DNA of 64,000 nucleotides from Gracilaria vermiculophylla (lineage: Eukaryota > Rhodophyta > Florideophyceae > Gracilariales > Gracilariaceae), in assembly GCA_019155205.2 (NCBI GenBank), contig JAHNZQ020003149.1, positions 1,307,487-1,371,486 of the forward strand. Reading direction: 5' to 3'. A program made the position numbers and the translations under genes. Positions 41,402-51,505 of this stretch are shown here, one piece after another (position 1 is the first letter of the stretch; each line of letters begins with the position of its first letter). The notes below the pieces were generated by a model, which made no database searches, was not told the DNA's origin, and saw only the letters and a program-made list of their open reading frames with translations.

Positions 41402-41956
41402 TTATCTTCTCGCACGAGGACATGTGCTTGTGGCAGATTTTGGTATGAGAACACCACCGTAGTACGAGAAAGCGCCTTTTCCACTAGACTGGGTGTTTTT
41501 GGTATCCTCGCCTGCAAGTCTCTTGCCAGCCTCCATGCGCTCACGAATGGCCTGGAAGCCGGTGTTCTTAACGCGATCAAAGAAACCTTTGAACTGCCCC
41601 ATGACTTCGCTGTCTTCCGTGGGCGGACTCAGAAACCTTTCATGCGGCTTACCAAGTGCCCATGCTTTGAAGTTAGGATATATTGTGGCTCCACATATCC
41701 AGTCGCGTTTCACTTTCGAGTAGAAGAAGGGGACACCGTTACAAACACCATCCTTGTCTAATCGTTGAAGTAACCGTAGGTTGTCATCATTATACCAGAC
41801 CTCAAACTTGCGCAACGTCATTCCCGTTTCTTCTTCAAGCTGTTTCATCAAAGGTTCCATCAGATCACAATGAGTACATTCGACACCATAGAAATAGAGA
41901 AGTGGGCTCTTCTCTTTTCTCGGGGCGTTGCTCGAACGATTGAACAACCACCACAT
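41402..41956 (-). CDS. Thioredoxin-like protein with CTHC motif
   Basis: This 184-residue protein has a thioredoxin-type start, LLYFYGVECTHCDLMEPLM, with the redox pair CTHC, and a later GVPFFYSK that matches the cis-Pro loop of the fold. The active site is atypical (CGPC in classical thioredoxins). The N-terminus (MWWLFNRSSNAPRKE) is short and could be a membrane anchor or a weak targeting signal. The C-terminal 80 residues are not thioredoxin-like and carry a helix ending in a basic, disordered tail. The first in-frame ATG is used; the open frame begins with TTG at 41989. Target unknown; a thiol-disulfide role is inferred. Confidence 0.7.
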   Translation of the reverse strand: MWWLFNRSSNAPRKEKSPLLYFYGVECTHCDLMEPLMKQLEEETGMTLRKFEVWYNDDNLRLLQRLDKDGVCNGVPFFYSKVKRDWICGATIYPNFKAWALGKPHERFLSPPTEDSEVMGQFKGFFDRVKNTGFQAIRERMEAGKRLAGEDTKNTQSSGKGAFSYYGGVLIPKSATSTCPRARR

Positions 41957-42163
41957 TCTTAGGCTGCAAAAAGTTTCGAAAAAGCACAAGCGGAGCTCTG
42001 AATGCGACGCTGTTTGGCGACGCCAAGAATGAAATGCTTGAGACTACCGAAAGTGGCGGCGGGTTGGCTAGGGGAAATGCGTCGGGCGAAACACCACCCC
42101 GGAGAATGGATCACGACTTGCTATATCTCGCCACCGCTCCAGTGTTCGTTCGTATGCACGTGA

Positions 42164-42556
42164 ATGACATCTGACGTGTATGACATCTGTACACGGCGTG
42201 CGAGCAGCGTGACGTCACAGTGTAAGCCGCGCTGTATCATGTTCTCGAGAGCGGCTAGCAGGTCGGCGCCCCCCTACAGCCTCCCACCCATACCCATCTG
42301 CTTCAATGCCCTTGCTACAGCGTCTCGGTCAAATCGTACGTCTGTACAAACTTCACCGCCTTCCCTACCAGCTAGCCGACGAAGCGAAATGCCGTCGTCG
42401 CAGGACGTCAAGTTAATTACACCTCCCACACTGCTCCCCTTCCTAGCCGGCTCTCTGGTGCTCATTTTCGGTCTCTTTCTCCCGTTGGTACGACCAATTC
42501 TGCGGCACGTCGTCTTCCCGAAGCAATCGTCGTCACGGCACGACGCCTCCAATTAA
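42164..42556 (+). CDS. Small single-span membrane protein, overlapping hemD
   Basis: This ATG-started frame (130 codons from 42164, or 105 from the second ATG at 42239, MFSRAASRS) has a Ser/Arg/Pro-rich, acid-poor N-terminus like a transit peptide. One clear membrane span follows (LLPFLAGSLVLIFGLFLPLV), then a short basic tail. Its stop TAA overlaps the hemD ATG by one base (TAATG at 42554-42558). I recognise no family. An alternative is that 42239-42335 is instead a first exon of hemD, spliced by a GTACGT donor at 42336 to an AG at 42625, which keeps phase; in that case the membrane span is a chance effect. Confidence 0.45.
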   Translation: MTSDVYDICTRRASSVTSQCKPRCIMFSRAASRSAPPYSLPPIPICFNALATASRSNRTSVQTSPPSLPASRRSEMPSSQDVKLITPPTLLPFLAGSLVLIFGLFLPLVRPILRHVVFPKQSSSRHDASN

Positions 42557-43494
42557 TGTTGGCCTTCGCAAATTTCTTATCTGCTTGCTCCCGTACAAGC
42601 TTCAAAAGTTCACTCAATCCCTTAGAGGATCGTCGGGTTCTTGTAGCAGCGCCGAATACGTACGCTGCACATATTTGCCCACGGCTGATTGAAAAGAGTG
42701 CTCGTCCATTTCACGTGCCGCTTATTTCGAATATTCCGCTTCCAGACTCAGAACTGTTCGATCTGGAGGAAGCCATCTTGAGACTTAGCGATTATGACGT
42801 CCTTACGTTCATATCCACAATGGCCATCAGCACTTTCTCCCAAAAGTTGCGAGCCCTATGCGAGTCAGAAGATCAGGCGGTTTTGATGCTACGAGCATCT
42901 GGGATACGTATTGCTACATTTGGTGCAAATGGAAACGTTGTGAGTCGTGTTTTGGGAGTCAACCCCGATATTCTTCCACTGGACCCTTCTCTGGCTGGGC
43001 TCGCTGATCTTATGTCCAACGACGAAACCGTACGCGGCGCTCGAGTTCTCTGTCCTGTTCCTGAATTATCTGGAGTTCTGGAACTACCACATTATAACGA
43101 GTTCAAGATTCAAATATCTAGAGCTGGATTAACTGTCAATAGCGTCCCAGCCTACAGCGCAATGCCGATCGCGAGAGAAAGAGTGGATATGGAGTTGAAG
43201 CTTTTACTCAATGGGAGCCTCGATGCGCTTTTAATGTCGAGCCAAGACGAGGCTAGAGCACTGCACACCTTGCTCTCTGATCCGGAACGGGATTCCTTGC
43301 TCAGCTTAGTTAAAAACGGCAAACCATTACTCGTGGCTCATGATTCTGACACAGCAGCGGTAGTGGCAAAAGTTCTTGGCGCTGAGCATGTGATCTCATC
43401 CCAAGGTTGGGCTTCGTACAAGGGAGTTATAGATGCTATGGTGGAGAAGTTTGCTGAAGCTATGTCTGAAAATGGTCTTTTATTACCGTCCTGA
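42556..43494 (+). CDS. hemD: Uroporphyrinogen-III synthase
   Basis: HemD closes hydroxymethylbilane with inversion of ring D to give uroporphyrinogen III, the precursor of haem, chlorophyll and the bilins of phycobiliproteins; in algae it acts in the plastid. The 312-residue product has the two-lobed plan of the family: RRVLVAAPNTYA at the start, DVLTFISTMAISTFSQKL, a lobe change near VRGARVLCPVPELSG, DALLMSSQDEARAL, and a closing HVISSQGWASYKGVIDAM. The first 20 residues (MLAFANFLSACSRTSFKSS) look like a transit peptide. The ATG overlaps the stop of the preceding small ORF by one base. HemD is poorly conserved in sequence, so the call rests on overall pattern. Confidence 0.78.
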   Translation: MLAFANFLSACSRTSFKSSLNPLEDRRVLVAAPNTYAAHICPRLIEKSARPFHVPLISNIPLPDSELFDLEEAILRLSDYDVLTFISTMAISTFSQKLRALCESEDQAVLMLRASGIRIATFGANGNVVSRVLGVNPDILPLDPSLAGLADLMSNDETVRGARVLCPVPELSGVLELPHYNEFKIQISRAGLTVNSVPAYSAMPIARERVDMELKLLLNGSLDALLMSSQDEARALHTLLSDPERDSLLSLVKNGKPLLVAHDSDTAAVVAKVLGAEHVISSQGWASYKGVIDAMVEKFAEAMSENGLLLPS

Positions 43495-43773
43495 CTGAGA
43501 CAAGCAGCAGGAAGTCGCGATTTTTGACATCGCATATCGTGTGTGCAGTACATGCTATGAAAGAGAACCTACATGAACTTTGTACATTGTATTATTTTGG
43601 AGTTACGAACTGTAGACTGACATCTGTTTGGTATGAATAGATCTTCTACGGTGTTCTCAGTATATTAAATTGGTATGCGAACTTGGTACCAGCATCTCAC
43701 CTCAGTCTGAATGAAAATCATTACATTCGCAATGATCCGTACGGGGCTCTAGTTTATCCACGAAGTCGAGTAA

Positions 43774-45696
43774 TTAGTCGATTCGGATAGATGCATATAT
43801 CTTCCGAATGAACCATAGAGAGGAGAGAAATCCTATCGCTCCACACATCAAAGCGAACGCCCCGCTCATCACCAAGCTCCAACACGCGTACACGATCCGA
43901 CTCACAAGCGGGACACGGTTACTGTATGGTTGAGATTGGGCAAAGTACAAGCTATACAGGAATATATATAGACCTGCTGAACCACATCCTATGAAAGACG
44001 TATACCAATGACTCCGCCAATCTTCCGCGGAAAGTGATAAGTACGTTGATACAATGCTGAGCTCAGCGCAAGTGATGACAAGAATTACGAAGACAGCTAC
44101 CATTGCTCCGTACAAGTAGTACACGCTATCGCTTGAAACAGAGTTGAGAAGGAAGACCAACTCCATGAACACTGAGCCGAAGGGCAAGATACCAGCCAAC
44201 GCGGAATAAACAAACGGAGACAACCCGAGCGGTGGAGCAGGAATATGCCTTCTTATCTGATTTGTTTTTGTCGGAAAATCCATTTTCTTCTGCCGATAGC
44301 CGGCGTAGGAACCGACGAACACTAATGGTACCGAGATACCGAACCACATGAAAAGCAAAAGCAACAGTGTTGTGAACGGAACACTACCAGAAGAACCAAC
44401 AACCCACATCATGAGATTAAGAGAGAAGAAAATCGCAAACGTAATACCCGGGAAAAGAAGTGCAGCTCCGAAAGTCACCAGCCTACGAGAAACTCCTGTA
44501 TCGATCCCCGAGTAAATTCTAGCCGTGGTATATCCAGACACCGACGATGCGAGAACCCACAGAGTAAGAAGTGATGTAAGAAGCCCTCCTCTGTTCGCCG
44601 GTGAGAGAAATCCAATTAGAGCGAATGTGAAAGTTAAAGTAGCCATGACGAGAACTTGAGCTCCAGATCCCACACATATGGAAAGAAGTGTGGCGTACTT
44701 TGGTGGACGAAATACATCTCCGTGGATTATCTTCCATCCAGTCATTTCAGTGTCTTCATCATCCTCTGTAATAGCGTTGTATCGTCCAAAGTCCTTGAGC
44801 ACAGTTCGTAGCATGACAGTTGCGACGATAGCGGATAGAAACAAGGATACCATCATGGAATTAACAATAGAAAACCATTGAATTTCTTTACGCTCTGCAA
44901 CAGCGTTGAGAATTGGATCCCATCTGGTAGCCCACGCAATCTCCGATTCCTCAAACTGTACGTCATACGTGAAGGGGATGTCTGAGTCTGTCTTGATCTG
45001 CATTAAAACAACATCTTGAGCGGATCTACAAGACTTGACGGAGCCATCACTCGCTAGCTTGTGAGCCATGGAGGATGGCTGTACTTCAAATCCGACGATC
45101 CTATACTTCTCACTAGCAGTGAAAGCATCAAAAGCCTCTCCCGCCTGAAGCGAAGGCTTGTGGTAAAGAATCTTAAGCGCGAGATGATTGTTAATGTATA
45201 CCTTGTTACCCTCAGTGAATCCGAGAGGATATCCGAACCGAAAGGTAGATCGTCCCGTGGCTGTCAAGTAACGAGTGATAAGCGGCATGTTATCGGTGAG
45301 TAGCCGTGCTGAATAGTTCTCTGAAATTCTTGTCATGAGATTCTTTACGAAACGATTGGGTGTCTTGCTTAACTGCACCGTGCACATATGAACACACTTC
45401 TCGTCCTTCAGCATAGAAATGTTAAACGCGGTGGGAAAGGCTCGCTCTCCAAGAAGAATTTGTCCAAGATTGACGGCTCGCGAACGAACTGGTGTTTTTG
45501 GCTTGCATACCGGGATGCTATAGAAGGGAAACGGTAGAGTGCTGGTCGGGGAGGTGAGCTTGTTGGCAAGCACCTCCACTGGATCACCAACGTTGTAATC
45601 CTTCACAGCTATGCCCGGCAGGTAGAACGAACGGCATGGTACCAAGAGGGCAAGAAGCGCGACTGTGAGCAGTGAACGGAAGATGCTACTCGCCAT
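43774..45696 (-). CDS. TM9/EMP70 (nonaspanin) family protein, copy 1
   Basis: TM9 proteins are Golgi/endosomal nine-span membrane proteins that help sort membrane cargo. This 640-residue copy begins with a signal peptide (MASSIFRSLLTVALLALLV), followed by the lumenal domain starting FYLPGIAVKDY. A GWKIIHGDVFRPP stretch marks the first cytosolic loop, then eight more spans. The C-terminus FIRKIYASIRID resembles the family's retention end, but the third residue from the end is Arg rather than the Lys of the canonical K-x-D signal. It is the first of three tandem same-strand paralogues and is convergent with hemD. Confidence 0.93.
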   Translation of the reverse strand: MASSIFRSLLTVALLALLVPCRSFYLPGIAVKDYNVGDPVEVLANKLTSPTSTLPFPFYSIPVCKPKTPVRSRAVNLGQILLGERAFPTAFNISMLKDEKCVHMCTVQLSKTPNRFVKNLMTRISENYSARLLTDNMPLITRYLTATGRSTFRFGYPLGFTEGNKVYINNHLALKILYHKPSLQAGEAFDAFTASEKYRIVGFEVQPSSMAHKLASDGSVKSCRSAQDVVLMQIKTDSDIPFTYDVQFEESEIAWATRWDPILNAVAERKEIQWFSIVNSMMVSLFLSAIVATVMLRTVLKDFGRYNAITEDDEDTEMTGWKIIHGDVFRPPKYATLLSICVGSGAQVLVMATLTFTFALIGFLSPANRGGLLTSLLTLWVLASSVSGYTTARIYSGIDTGVSRRLVTFGAALLFPGITFAIFFSLNLMMWVVGSSGSVPFTTLLLLLFMWFGISVPLVFVGSYAGYRQKKMDFPTKTNQIRRHIPAPPLGLSPFVYSALAGILPFGSVFMELVFLLNSVSSDSVYYLYGAMVAVFVILVITCAELSIVSTYLSLSAEDWRSHWYTSFIGCGSAGLYIFLYSLYFAQSQPYSNRVPLVSRIVYACWSLVMSGAFALMCGAIGFLSSLWFIRKIYASIRID

Positions 45697-47041
45697 GTTG
45701 AAGCAAGTTCATGAATTCAAGATAGAGAAGGAAGAGAGGAAGAGAAATTGGGCGCGTGCAACTATGAGCGGAAAGCGGGTAGTCAGGGGGGGTTGAAGAA
45801 GGTGAGCGAATGAGCTGAAAGCTGTCTTTGTCACGGCGAAATCGGCTCAATCTCATTCCAGCGCTCCCAAAACGGGCCCATTTTAATGCAAATTTCGTGC
45901 GTGACTGTGGCCGTGATCGTTAGGATTGGCGATCGTGACATTCGCACACAGCAAAAAGGTATGTGCGCATAGCAGTTTCTCCAACGCAGTTGCGGATGGC
46001 ATGAAAATGCATCTCTGGCCGTTTGCGGCTGGTTTGTATTGAGCAGCTTTGCAAACCCCATCATCTTGTGGGATCGCCTATTCTTCGCCACGAGTCCACA
46101 TCTGGCGTTTTCGTGTCTCCTGCTTTCGAATCCATGGCAGAATGATCGAATACTACTTGCAGCCCGCGTCATAGGTCGGTCGTCTTGTTGAAATATGTTG
46201 TGGTGTTGGTTCCGTCAACCCGATTACGAGAAGGCACCAAAAGTGCTGAGCAGCAAGAGACTATTTTCATGGCCACGCTAATCCGGCAGAAGCTTGGATC
46301 AAAACTACCTGGGTTCGCTAGTTTTCCCATCTCCGTCGCTGCAAATCATTTTCTCTGCAGAGCGCACACAGAAGTCTCAGAACAACCTTCTTGGCCGTAT
46401 TGGCACTCTTTTCACTGCCGACATCGAACTCAACCTACGTTCATGGAGGCATCACATGGTGCTGTTGTCATTGCGAAAAATGTACATGTGTCTGTACAAC
46501 GCCTTTTTGAAGTCTGTTTCCTTTTCAAAGTTGTTGGTTCCGCTGCGCAATCGTGCAATGCACGAACAGTGTGATAGTATCTTGGCAAAGTTTTCCTTCG
46601 TCGTCGTATACTAGTTTGTTCACACCACACAACTAACCCATCGGCGCTCAACCCATATTGCCTCAAGCGAAACCCCCACTATACACCAAAACAAATACCC
46701 GGAATCAGACCTACATCGCGGGGAAGACGAATAACAATACAAAAACTGGTTATGGATTTCTGTTTGCCGCCTTCCGCACATATGGACGTCCAGTATTTCC
46801 TCGCAAATACAGTCCGCTACCTACATGCTATGATAGCTTGGATGTATTGATGGTCAACTTTGTGCTTTCGACATACAAATCATCATTCCCACCGCTATGG
46901 AGAAACACGTCTCCAGCGTTCTTCAACCCGAAATGCGAATGAACCAATACTGAACGCGCCATATCCATATATTAGGCTTGAACATCAGCCTAGCTCGAAA
47001 CCGAATCGATAATTTTCTTTCTACTCCGAACGATAAGCTAA
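45697..47041. other. Intergenic between TM9 copies 1 and 2
   Basis: 1.35 kb. Several frames of 100-130 codons occur on both strands (for example 46185-46574 and 46294-46614) but overlap each other and show no domain, so none is called. It presumably holds the copy 1 promoter and the copy 2 3' UTR. Confidence 0.45.
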
Positions 47042-48982
47042 CTAATCATCTATGGAGTCGCTGTATATCCGGCGAACAAATGCAAGAGATGACATAAAAC
47101 CAATCGTACCTGTCAGCAATGAGAAGCAAAGTGAAGTAATGACCGAGTAAGCTATGAACAGAAAGTTTGATACGATGTTCTTCGGATCAGCCCCCGGGCT
47201 GGTTAGCAAGTAGTACATGCTGTACAAGAAAACGTAGGCCCCAGATGTGGACGATGCAAACCAGCTGTTCCACCACCATCCATAATCAGAGTTGCTCAGC
47301 TTCACGAAGACCACTACCACGCTTACTTCCGCGCATGTGATAGCTAAAATGGTGAATACGGCAATAAGAAACCCGAAGAAGTGGTAAAACTCGTCCAAAT
47401 AGACTGAGTTTAGAATCACTCGAAGTTCGATGCACACAACCCCAAATGGAAGGATTCCTGACAACAAATGAACGTATGGTGCCCTGAGATACGATGGCTG
47501 CATAGGAATGGGTCGAGGAATCTGATTTGTACGAACAGGGAAATCGTAAAGTTTTCGCTGATATCCGGCATACGTCCCGGCAAATGCCAGCGGAACAGAA
47601 ACGCCAAGCCATAAGAACAAAAGCACAAAAATCGTGAAGAACGGTGCAGCACCAGATGAGCCCATCATCCATAGGAACAAATTGATCACAAAGAACGTGG
47701 AAAATACAATGCCCGGAAGCACTAGAGCCACACCAAAGGTTACAGTTTTCCATCGCATTCCACCCATAGCCTTGTGTAATCTGGCAGCAACATATCCACC
47801 AAATCCGCTGGACAATACCCAAATGACCAAGAGACCCGTGATTAGATCTCCTCGCCTGTGTGGACTGACAATCCCCAACAGCGCGAACAAAAGCGTAACG
47901 AAAGTGATAATGAAAAGCTGAGCCCCAGAACCGCATAAAACAGAAAGCATACCAGCAGCTGCAGGTGAACGGAACACATCTCCTCGCAGCATTCTCCACC
48001 CTACGTCATTATCGAAATCGTCGTTGAAATCGTCAATAAGATCACTAGCGGAAAGCCCAAATCGCGCACAGTCGCGTCGCAGAGTTCGGAAAAGAACGAC
48101 GGCGAGTGATGCAGTAAGTGCGAGGGCCATCATAATCGAATTACTGATTGCAAACACCTGCATCTTCTGTCGCTCACTTGAGACCTTTAGCAATGTGTCG
48201 AAACGAGTGGCCCATCTCACACGACTTTCAACGAAGCGCACGCTGTAGGTGAAAGGTATGCTTGTGCTTGTTCGCTTCTTTTTGTCTGCTGGTATGACAA
48301 ATGGTTTTGTGTCTCCATCTGAAGGGCATTCGCCGTCGGCAACAGAGGCCGGTGAAACTTCAAAGCCAACAATTCTGTATACTTTGTTACTACGTTTGTA
48401 CGATGCACTTGCGAGGGACTCGTACTCATCTGGAATGTGATACATGATGGTGAAACTCAAGTGGTTGACAACATGAATTTCAGCTTTGCCTGCTGCACTA
48501 TACCCGAGTGGGTAGCCGAGGGTGTACGTCTTGTCTCTCCTGATCACAACTGGCAACCCATCCAGAGTAAGTCGTACACGGTACTTTCTAGCTATTCGCG
48601 ACACAAGAAGATTGACTTGGGCCAGAGAAAAGTCTGCTGTGCAGACTTTCGCGCAGGAGACATCCTCGAGAATTCGAATGTCGTAGGGTACGAGCCGGGA
48701 TCGCTCACCCTGCAGAATTTGTCCAATGCCGATAACCCCAGGATCTTTTGATTTCTTGAGGGTGTGCCTGCGTCCGTCTGAGGGAGCGCAGAAGGGGAGT
48801 GTGAAATAGTCGTAAGGGATGCGATTCTGGTTAGATACCATTTTGTTGGCAAAGATGTTGAGAAGCTCGTTCTGAGTGAAGTCATTGGCAGAAAGTCCAG
48901 GGAGCAAAGCGGATTGACACAGTATGGGAAAGGAAAGGAGGCACAGTGCAAAGGCCAGGGAGAAAGACGAAGAGAGCCTCAT
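47042..48982 (-). CDS. TM9/EMP70 (nonaspanin) family protein, copy 2
   Basis: This 646-residue paralogue uses the ATG at 48982, which gives a good signal peptide (MRLSSSFSLAFALCLLSFPI) followed by LLPGLSANDF; the longer ORF to 49216 adds 78 residues without conservation. It has the GWRMLRGDVFRSP loop and the eight C-terminal spans of the family. It is the most divergent of the three by eye, with an Asp-rich loop (LIDDFNDDFDNDVG) and a C-terminus IYSDSIDD in which the K-x-D end is lost. Its place in the cell may therefore differ from its neighbours. Confidence 0.93.
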   Translation of the reverse strand: MRLSSSFSLAFALCLLSFPILCQSALLPGLSANDFTQNELLNIFANKMVSNQNRIPYDYFTLPFCAPSDGRRHTLKKSKDPGVIGIGQILQGERSRLVPYDIRILEDVSCAKVCTADFSLAQVNLLVSRIARKYRVRLTLDGLPVVIRRDKTYTLGYPLGYSAAGKAEIHVVNHLSFTIMYHIPDEYESLASASYKRSNKVYRIVGFEVSPASVADGECPSDGDTKPFVIPADKKKRTSTSIPFTYSVRFVESRVRWATRFDTLLKVSSERQKMQVFAISNSIMMALALTASLAVVLFRTLRRDCARFGLSASDLIDDFNDDFDNDVGWRMLRGDVFRSPAAAGMLSVLCGSGAQLFIITFVTLLFALLGIVSPHRRGDLITGLLVIWVLSSGFGGYVAARLHKAMGGMRWKTVTFGVALVLPGIVFSTFFVINLFLWMMGSSGAAPFFTIFVLLFLWLGVSVPLAFAGTYAGYQRKLYDFPVRTNQIPRPIPMQPSYLRAPYVHLLSGILPFGVVCIELRVILNSVYLDEFYHFFGFLIAVFTILAITCAEVSVVVVFVKLSNSDYGWWWNSWFASSTSGAYVFLYSMYYLLTSPGADPKNIVSNFLFIAYSVITSLCFSLLTGTIGFMSSLAFVRRIYSDSIDD

Positions 48983-49624
48983 TTTGGCGCTGAGTATGTG
49001 AAGGGAGGAGCACCAAAGTGTGAGGAGGGACGGCGGCGGAAGCGCTGCCTTGACGAAGGTGCGGCCACTGATCTCTCGCGGCGTCAGGTACAGACGGGTC
49101 GATACAAATGGTGAACGGGACGTCGCGCAGTGCATCAGCCTCGTGTACTTGTGCTGACTACAGTACTGTAACCAATGGCAGAGTACAATGAGCACGTCCC
49201 ACAAAACAGACGCCAAAGAACTGGTATCGAATCATCGTTTTTGTCAACCCACACCAACCCGCGACACCGTCGACGGCCCGACACCGCGGGCTCGTCTATG
49301 CCACTGCCATTGACAGTCGACACACGATGATAAAATGCGACAATCACCGTGGCCTCCTGGGCCTGTTCATTTTTTGCCGGGGCATTGGACTGTTTTCCGC
49401 GAGTCGCGCACCGCCAGTGACGCACAGTTTCAGCTTCGTCGCAGCTATCGATCGAACGCTCATGCTTACCGACAGCATCAAACCCAGGACTTTCTGAACC
49501 TCCCTATCTGCGAAGCATATCGCCTTCATTCTTGTTGAATTTTACAGTACAAGCAATTCCTCGTGGGAGTTCCCACAACATACACTACGCCACACCCAAC
49601 CGACAAACCAAACAACAGTTAGTT
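48983..49624. other. Intergenic between TM9 copies 2 and 3
   Basis: About 640 bases with no supported gene; includes the non-conserved extension of the copy 2 frame and presumably its promoter. Confidence 0.5.
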
Positions 49625-51505
49625 CTAATCGATGTGAACGCTTGCATAGATCTTTCTAACAAACGCAAATGATGACAAAAAGCCCACACATCCTGTCCCT
49701 AGCGCAAACATGAGCGAGCCCAATAGCATGTACCCCGCGTACACCAGCGTGCTCACCACATGAATGCCTTGCAAGCCCCGTTGCGAGAACAAGAACACAA
49801 GACTGTACCCAAACACATACAAACCAGAGGACGCTGTAGATATGAAAGCCGGCCACCACCAATGGTACGACTCCTTAGATAGCTGCAAGTATGTCAGCAC
49901 GATGCTGACCTCCGCGCAAGTGACCAACAGAATCAAGAACACCGCACCGAGGAACCCGAAGAAGTAGAATATCTCATTGAGCCAGATACTGTTAAGAATG
50001 AAAACAAGTTCCATGAACACAACACCGAATGGTAAAATACCAGAGAAAAGCCCAAATAGAACATTTGAGAAGGTTGACGAATTCGGGATTTCCCGCGGTA
50101 TTTGATTGGTACGCACTGGAAACTCATAAGCTTTCTGCTTGTAGCCAATGAAAGCACCAAGAATGTTCAGAGGAACAGAAATACAAAACCACATGACCAA
50201 GATCAGCAATAACGTCGTAAACGGTACTGCGCCTGTTGAGCCGCTAATCCATAGAAGGAAATTCAAAGCAAAGAACACCACAAAAGCGATTCCCGAAAAC
50301 AAGAACGCCGAACCTAATGTGACACTCCTCTTGTTCGAACCACCAAGACCAGAGTATATACGTGCAGCGTAATAACCACAAATTGCATTGGAAAGAACCC
50401 ATAGCGACAACATCGTGGTAAGTAAACCACCTCGGAACGAAGGCGACAAGAACCCAAGCAAGGCAAACACCAACGTGACTCCAGTCATAACAAGCATTTG
50501 AGCACCGGAACCAACCAAGACGGACAAAAGTCCGCTAAATGCCGGTGGGCGGAAAACATCGCCATGAATGAGCTTCCATCCAGACTCTTCTTGAATTTCT
50601 TCCTCATCATCAATGTTGTTATATCTTGCAAAGTCCAGATACACCGTTCTTAGTAGAATCATGGCGACCATTGCAGTAAGAAACAGAGAAATCATGAGAG
50701 AGTTGATAATGGAGAACCACTGGATTTCCTTCAATTCCGGATTAGCTTTGAGCAGTGGATCCCAGCGCGTGGCCCACTGAAGTGAAGATTCCTTGAACTC
50801 GACGTCATAAGTGTAGGTAACGGAAGCCGTATTGCCTCTCAAACATGCACGAGTTACAGAGCTGTTGACAGGGCAAGTAATAATTTGTCCATCACCGTCC
50901 TTCTTATGTTCGACAGACATGGGATACACCTCAAACCCGACTACACGGAAAACTTCGTTGTTGGCGTTGTATATGGGGCCTGTAGGCTTGTGGTACTGGA
51001 TAGTGAACTTGAGGTGATTAAAGAGGCATGGATTCGAACCTTTTTTGAATCCGATGGGGTAGCCGAGCTGAAACACGTCCTCGTTTAGATCATTTGTACC
51101 GCGAACGATGACAGGGAGGTTATCAAGATTGAGGCGAACATTGTAGTCATCGTTAACACGGTCAGAGAGAATTTTGATGTCTTTGGCATCATAGTCCTTA
51201 GTACACAGCACCTTACAACTTTCGTCAAGACGCATTGAAATGTCATACATCGTGGTCTCGGCGCGCTCTCCCATCAGCACCTGACCTAGGGATAAACGGC
51301 GACTCTTTGTTGGCTCTTTCGGGGCGCATACCGGTAGAGAGTAGTAGTCGTAAGGTACGACGTTCTTTGTGGATACCAATTTGTTGGCAAGAACGGTCAT
51401 AGGAGCAGCCTCCTCATATTCAGTGGGCGCAATTCCGGGCAAGTAGAAGGCGCAGGCGTACGAGGCGAACGCAAGAAAAAGGACAAATGGCTGGAACAAC
51501 CACAT
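49625..51505 (-). CDS. TM9/EMP70 (nonaspanin) family protein, copy 3
   Basis: This 626-residue paralogue starts MWLFQPFVLFLAFASYACA (signal peptide), then FYLPGIAPTEY. It carries the GWKLIHGDVFRPP loop, nine membrane spans and the C-terminus FVRKIYASVHID. It is closest by eye to copy 1. The position three from the end is His instead of Lys. It is divergent from the Nudix gene across about 600 bases. Confidence 0.94.
   Translation of the reverse strand: MWLFQPFVLFLAFASYACAFYLPGIAPTEYEEAAPMTVLANKLVSTKNVVPYDYYSLPVCAPKEPTKSRRLSLGQVLMGERAETTMYDISMRLDESCKVLCTKDYDAKDIKILSDRVNDDYNVRLNLDNLPVIVRGTNDLNEDVFQLGYPIGFKKGSNPCLFNHLKFTIQYHKPTGPIYNANNEVFRVVGFEVYPMSVEHKKDGDGQIITCPVNSSVTRACLRGNTASVTYTYDVEFKESSLQWATRWDPLLKANPELKEIQWFSIINSLMISLFLTAMVAMILLRTVYLDFARYNNIDDEEEIQEESGWKLIHGDVFRPPAFSGLLSVLVGSGAQMLVMTGVTLVFALLGFLSPSFRGGLLTTMLSLWVLSNAICGYYAARIYSGLGGSNKRSVTLGSAFLFSGIAFVVFFALNFLLWISGSTGAVPFTTLLLILVMWFCISVPLNILGAFIGYKQKAYEFPVRTNQIPREIPNSSTFSNVLFGLFSGILPFGVVFMELVFILNSIWLNEIFYFFGFLGAVFLILLVTCAEVSIVLTYLQLSKESYHWWWPAFISTASSGLYVFGYSLVFLFSQRGLQGIHVVSTLVYAGYMLLGSLMFALGTGCVGFLSSFAFVRKIYASVHID

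Noticed and set aside
46185..46666. Overlapping frames of 78-129 codons between TM9 copies 1 and 2
   Set aside because: They overlap on both strands and show no protein signature.
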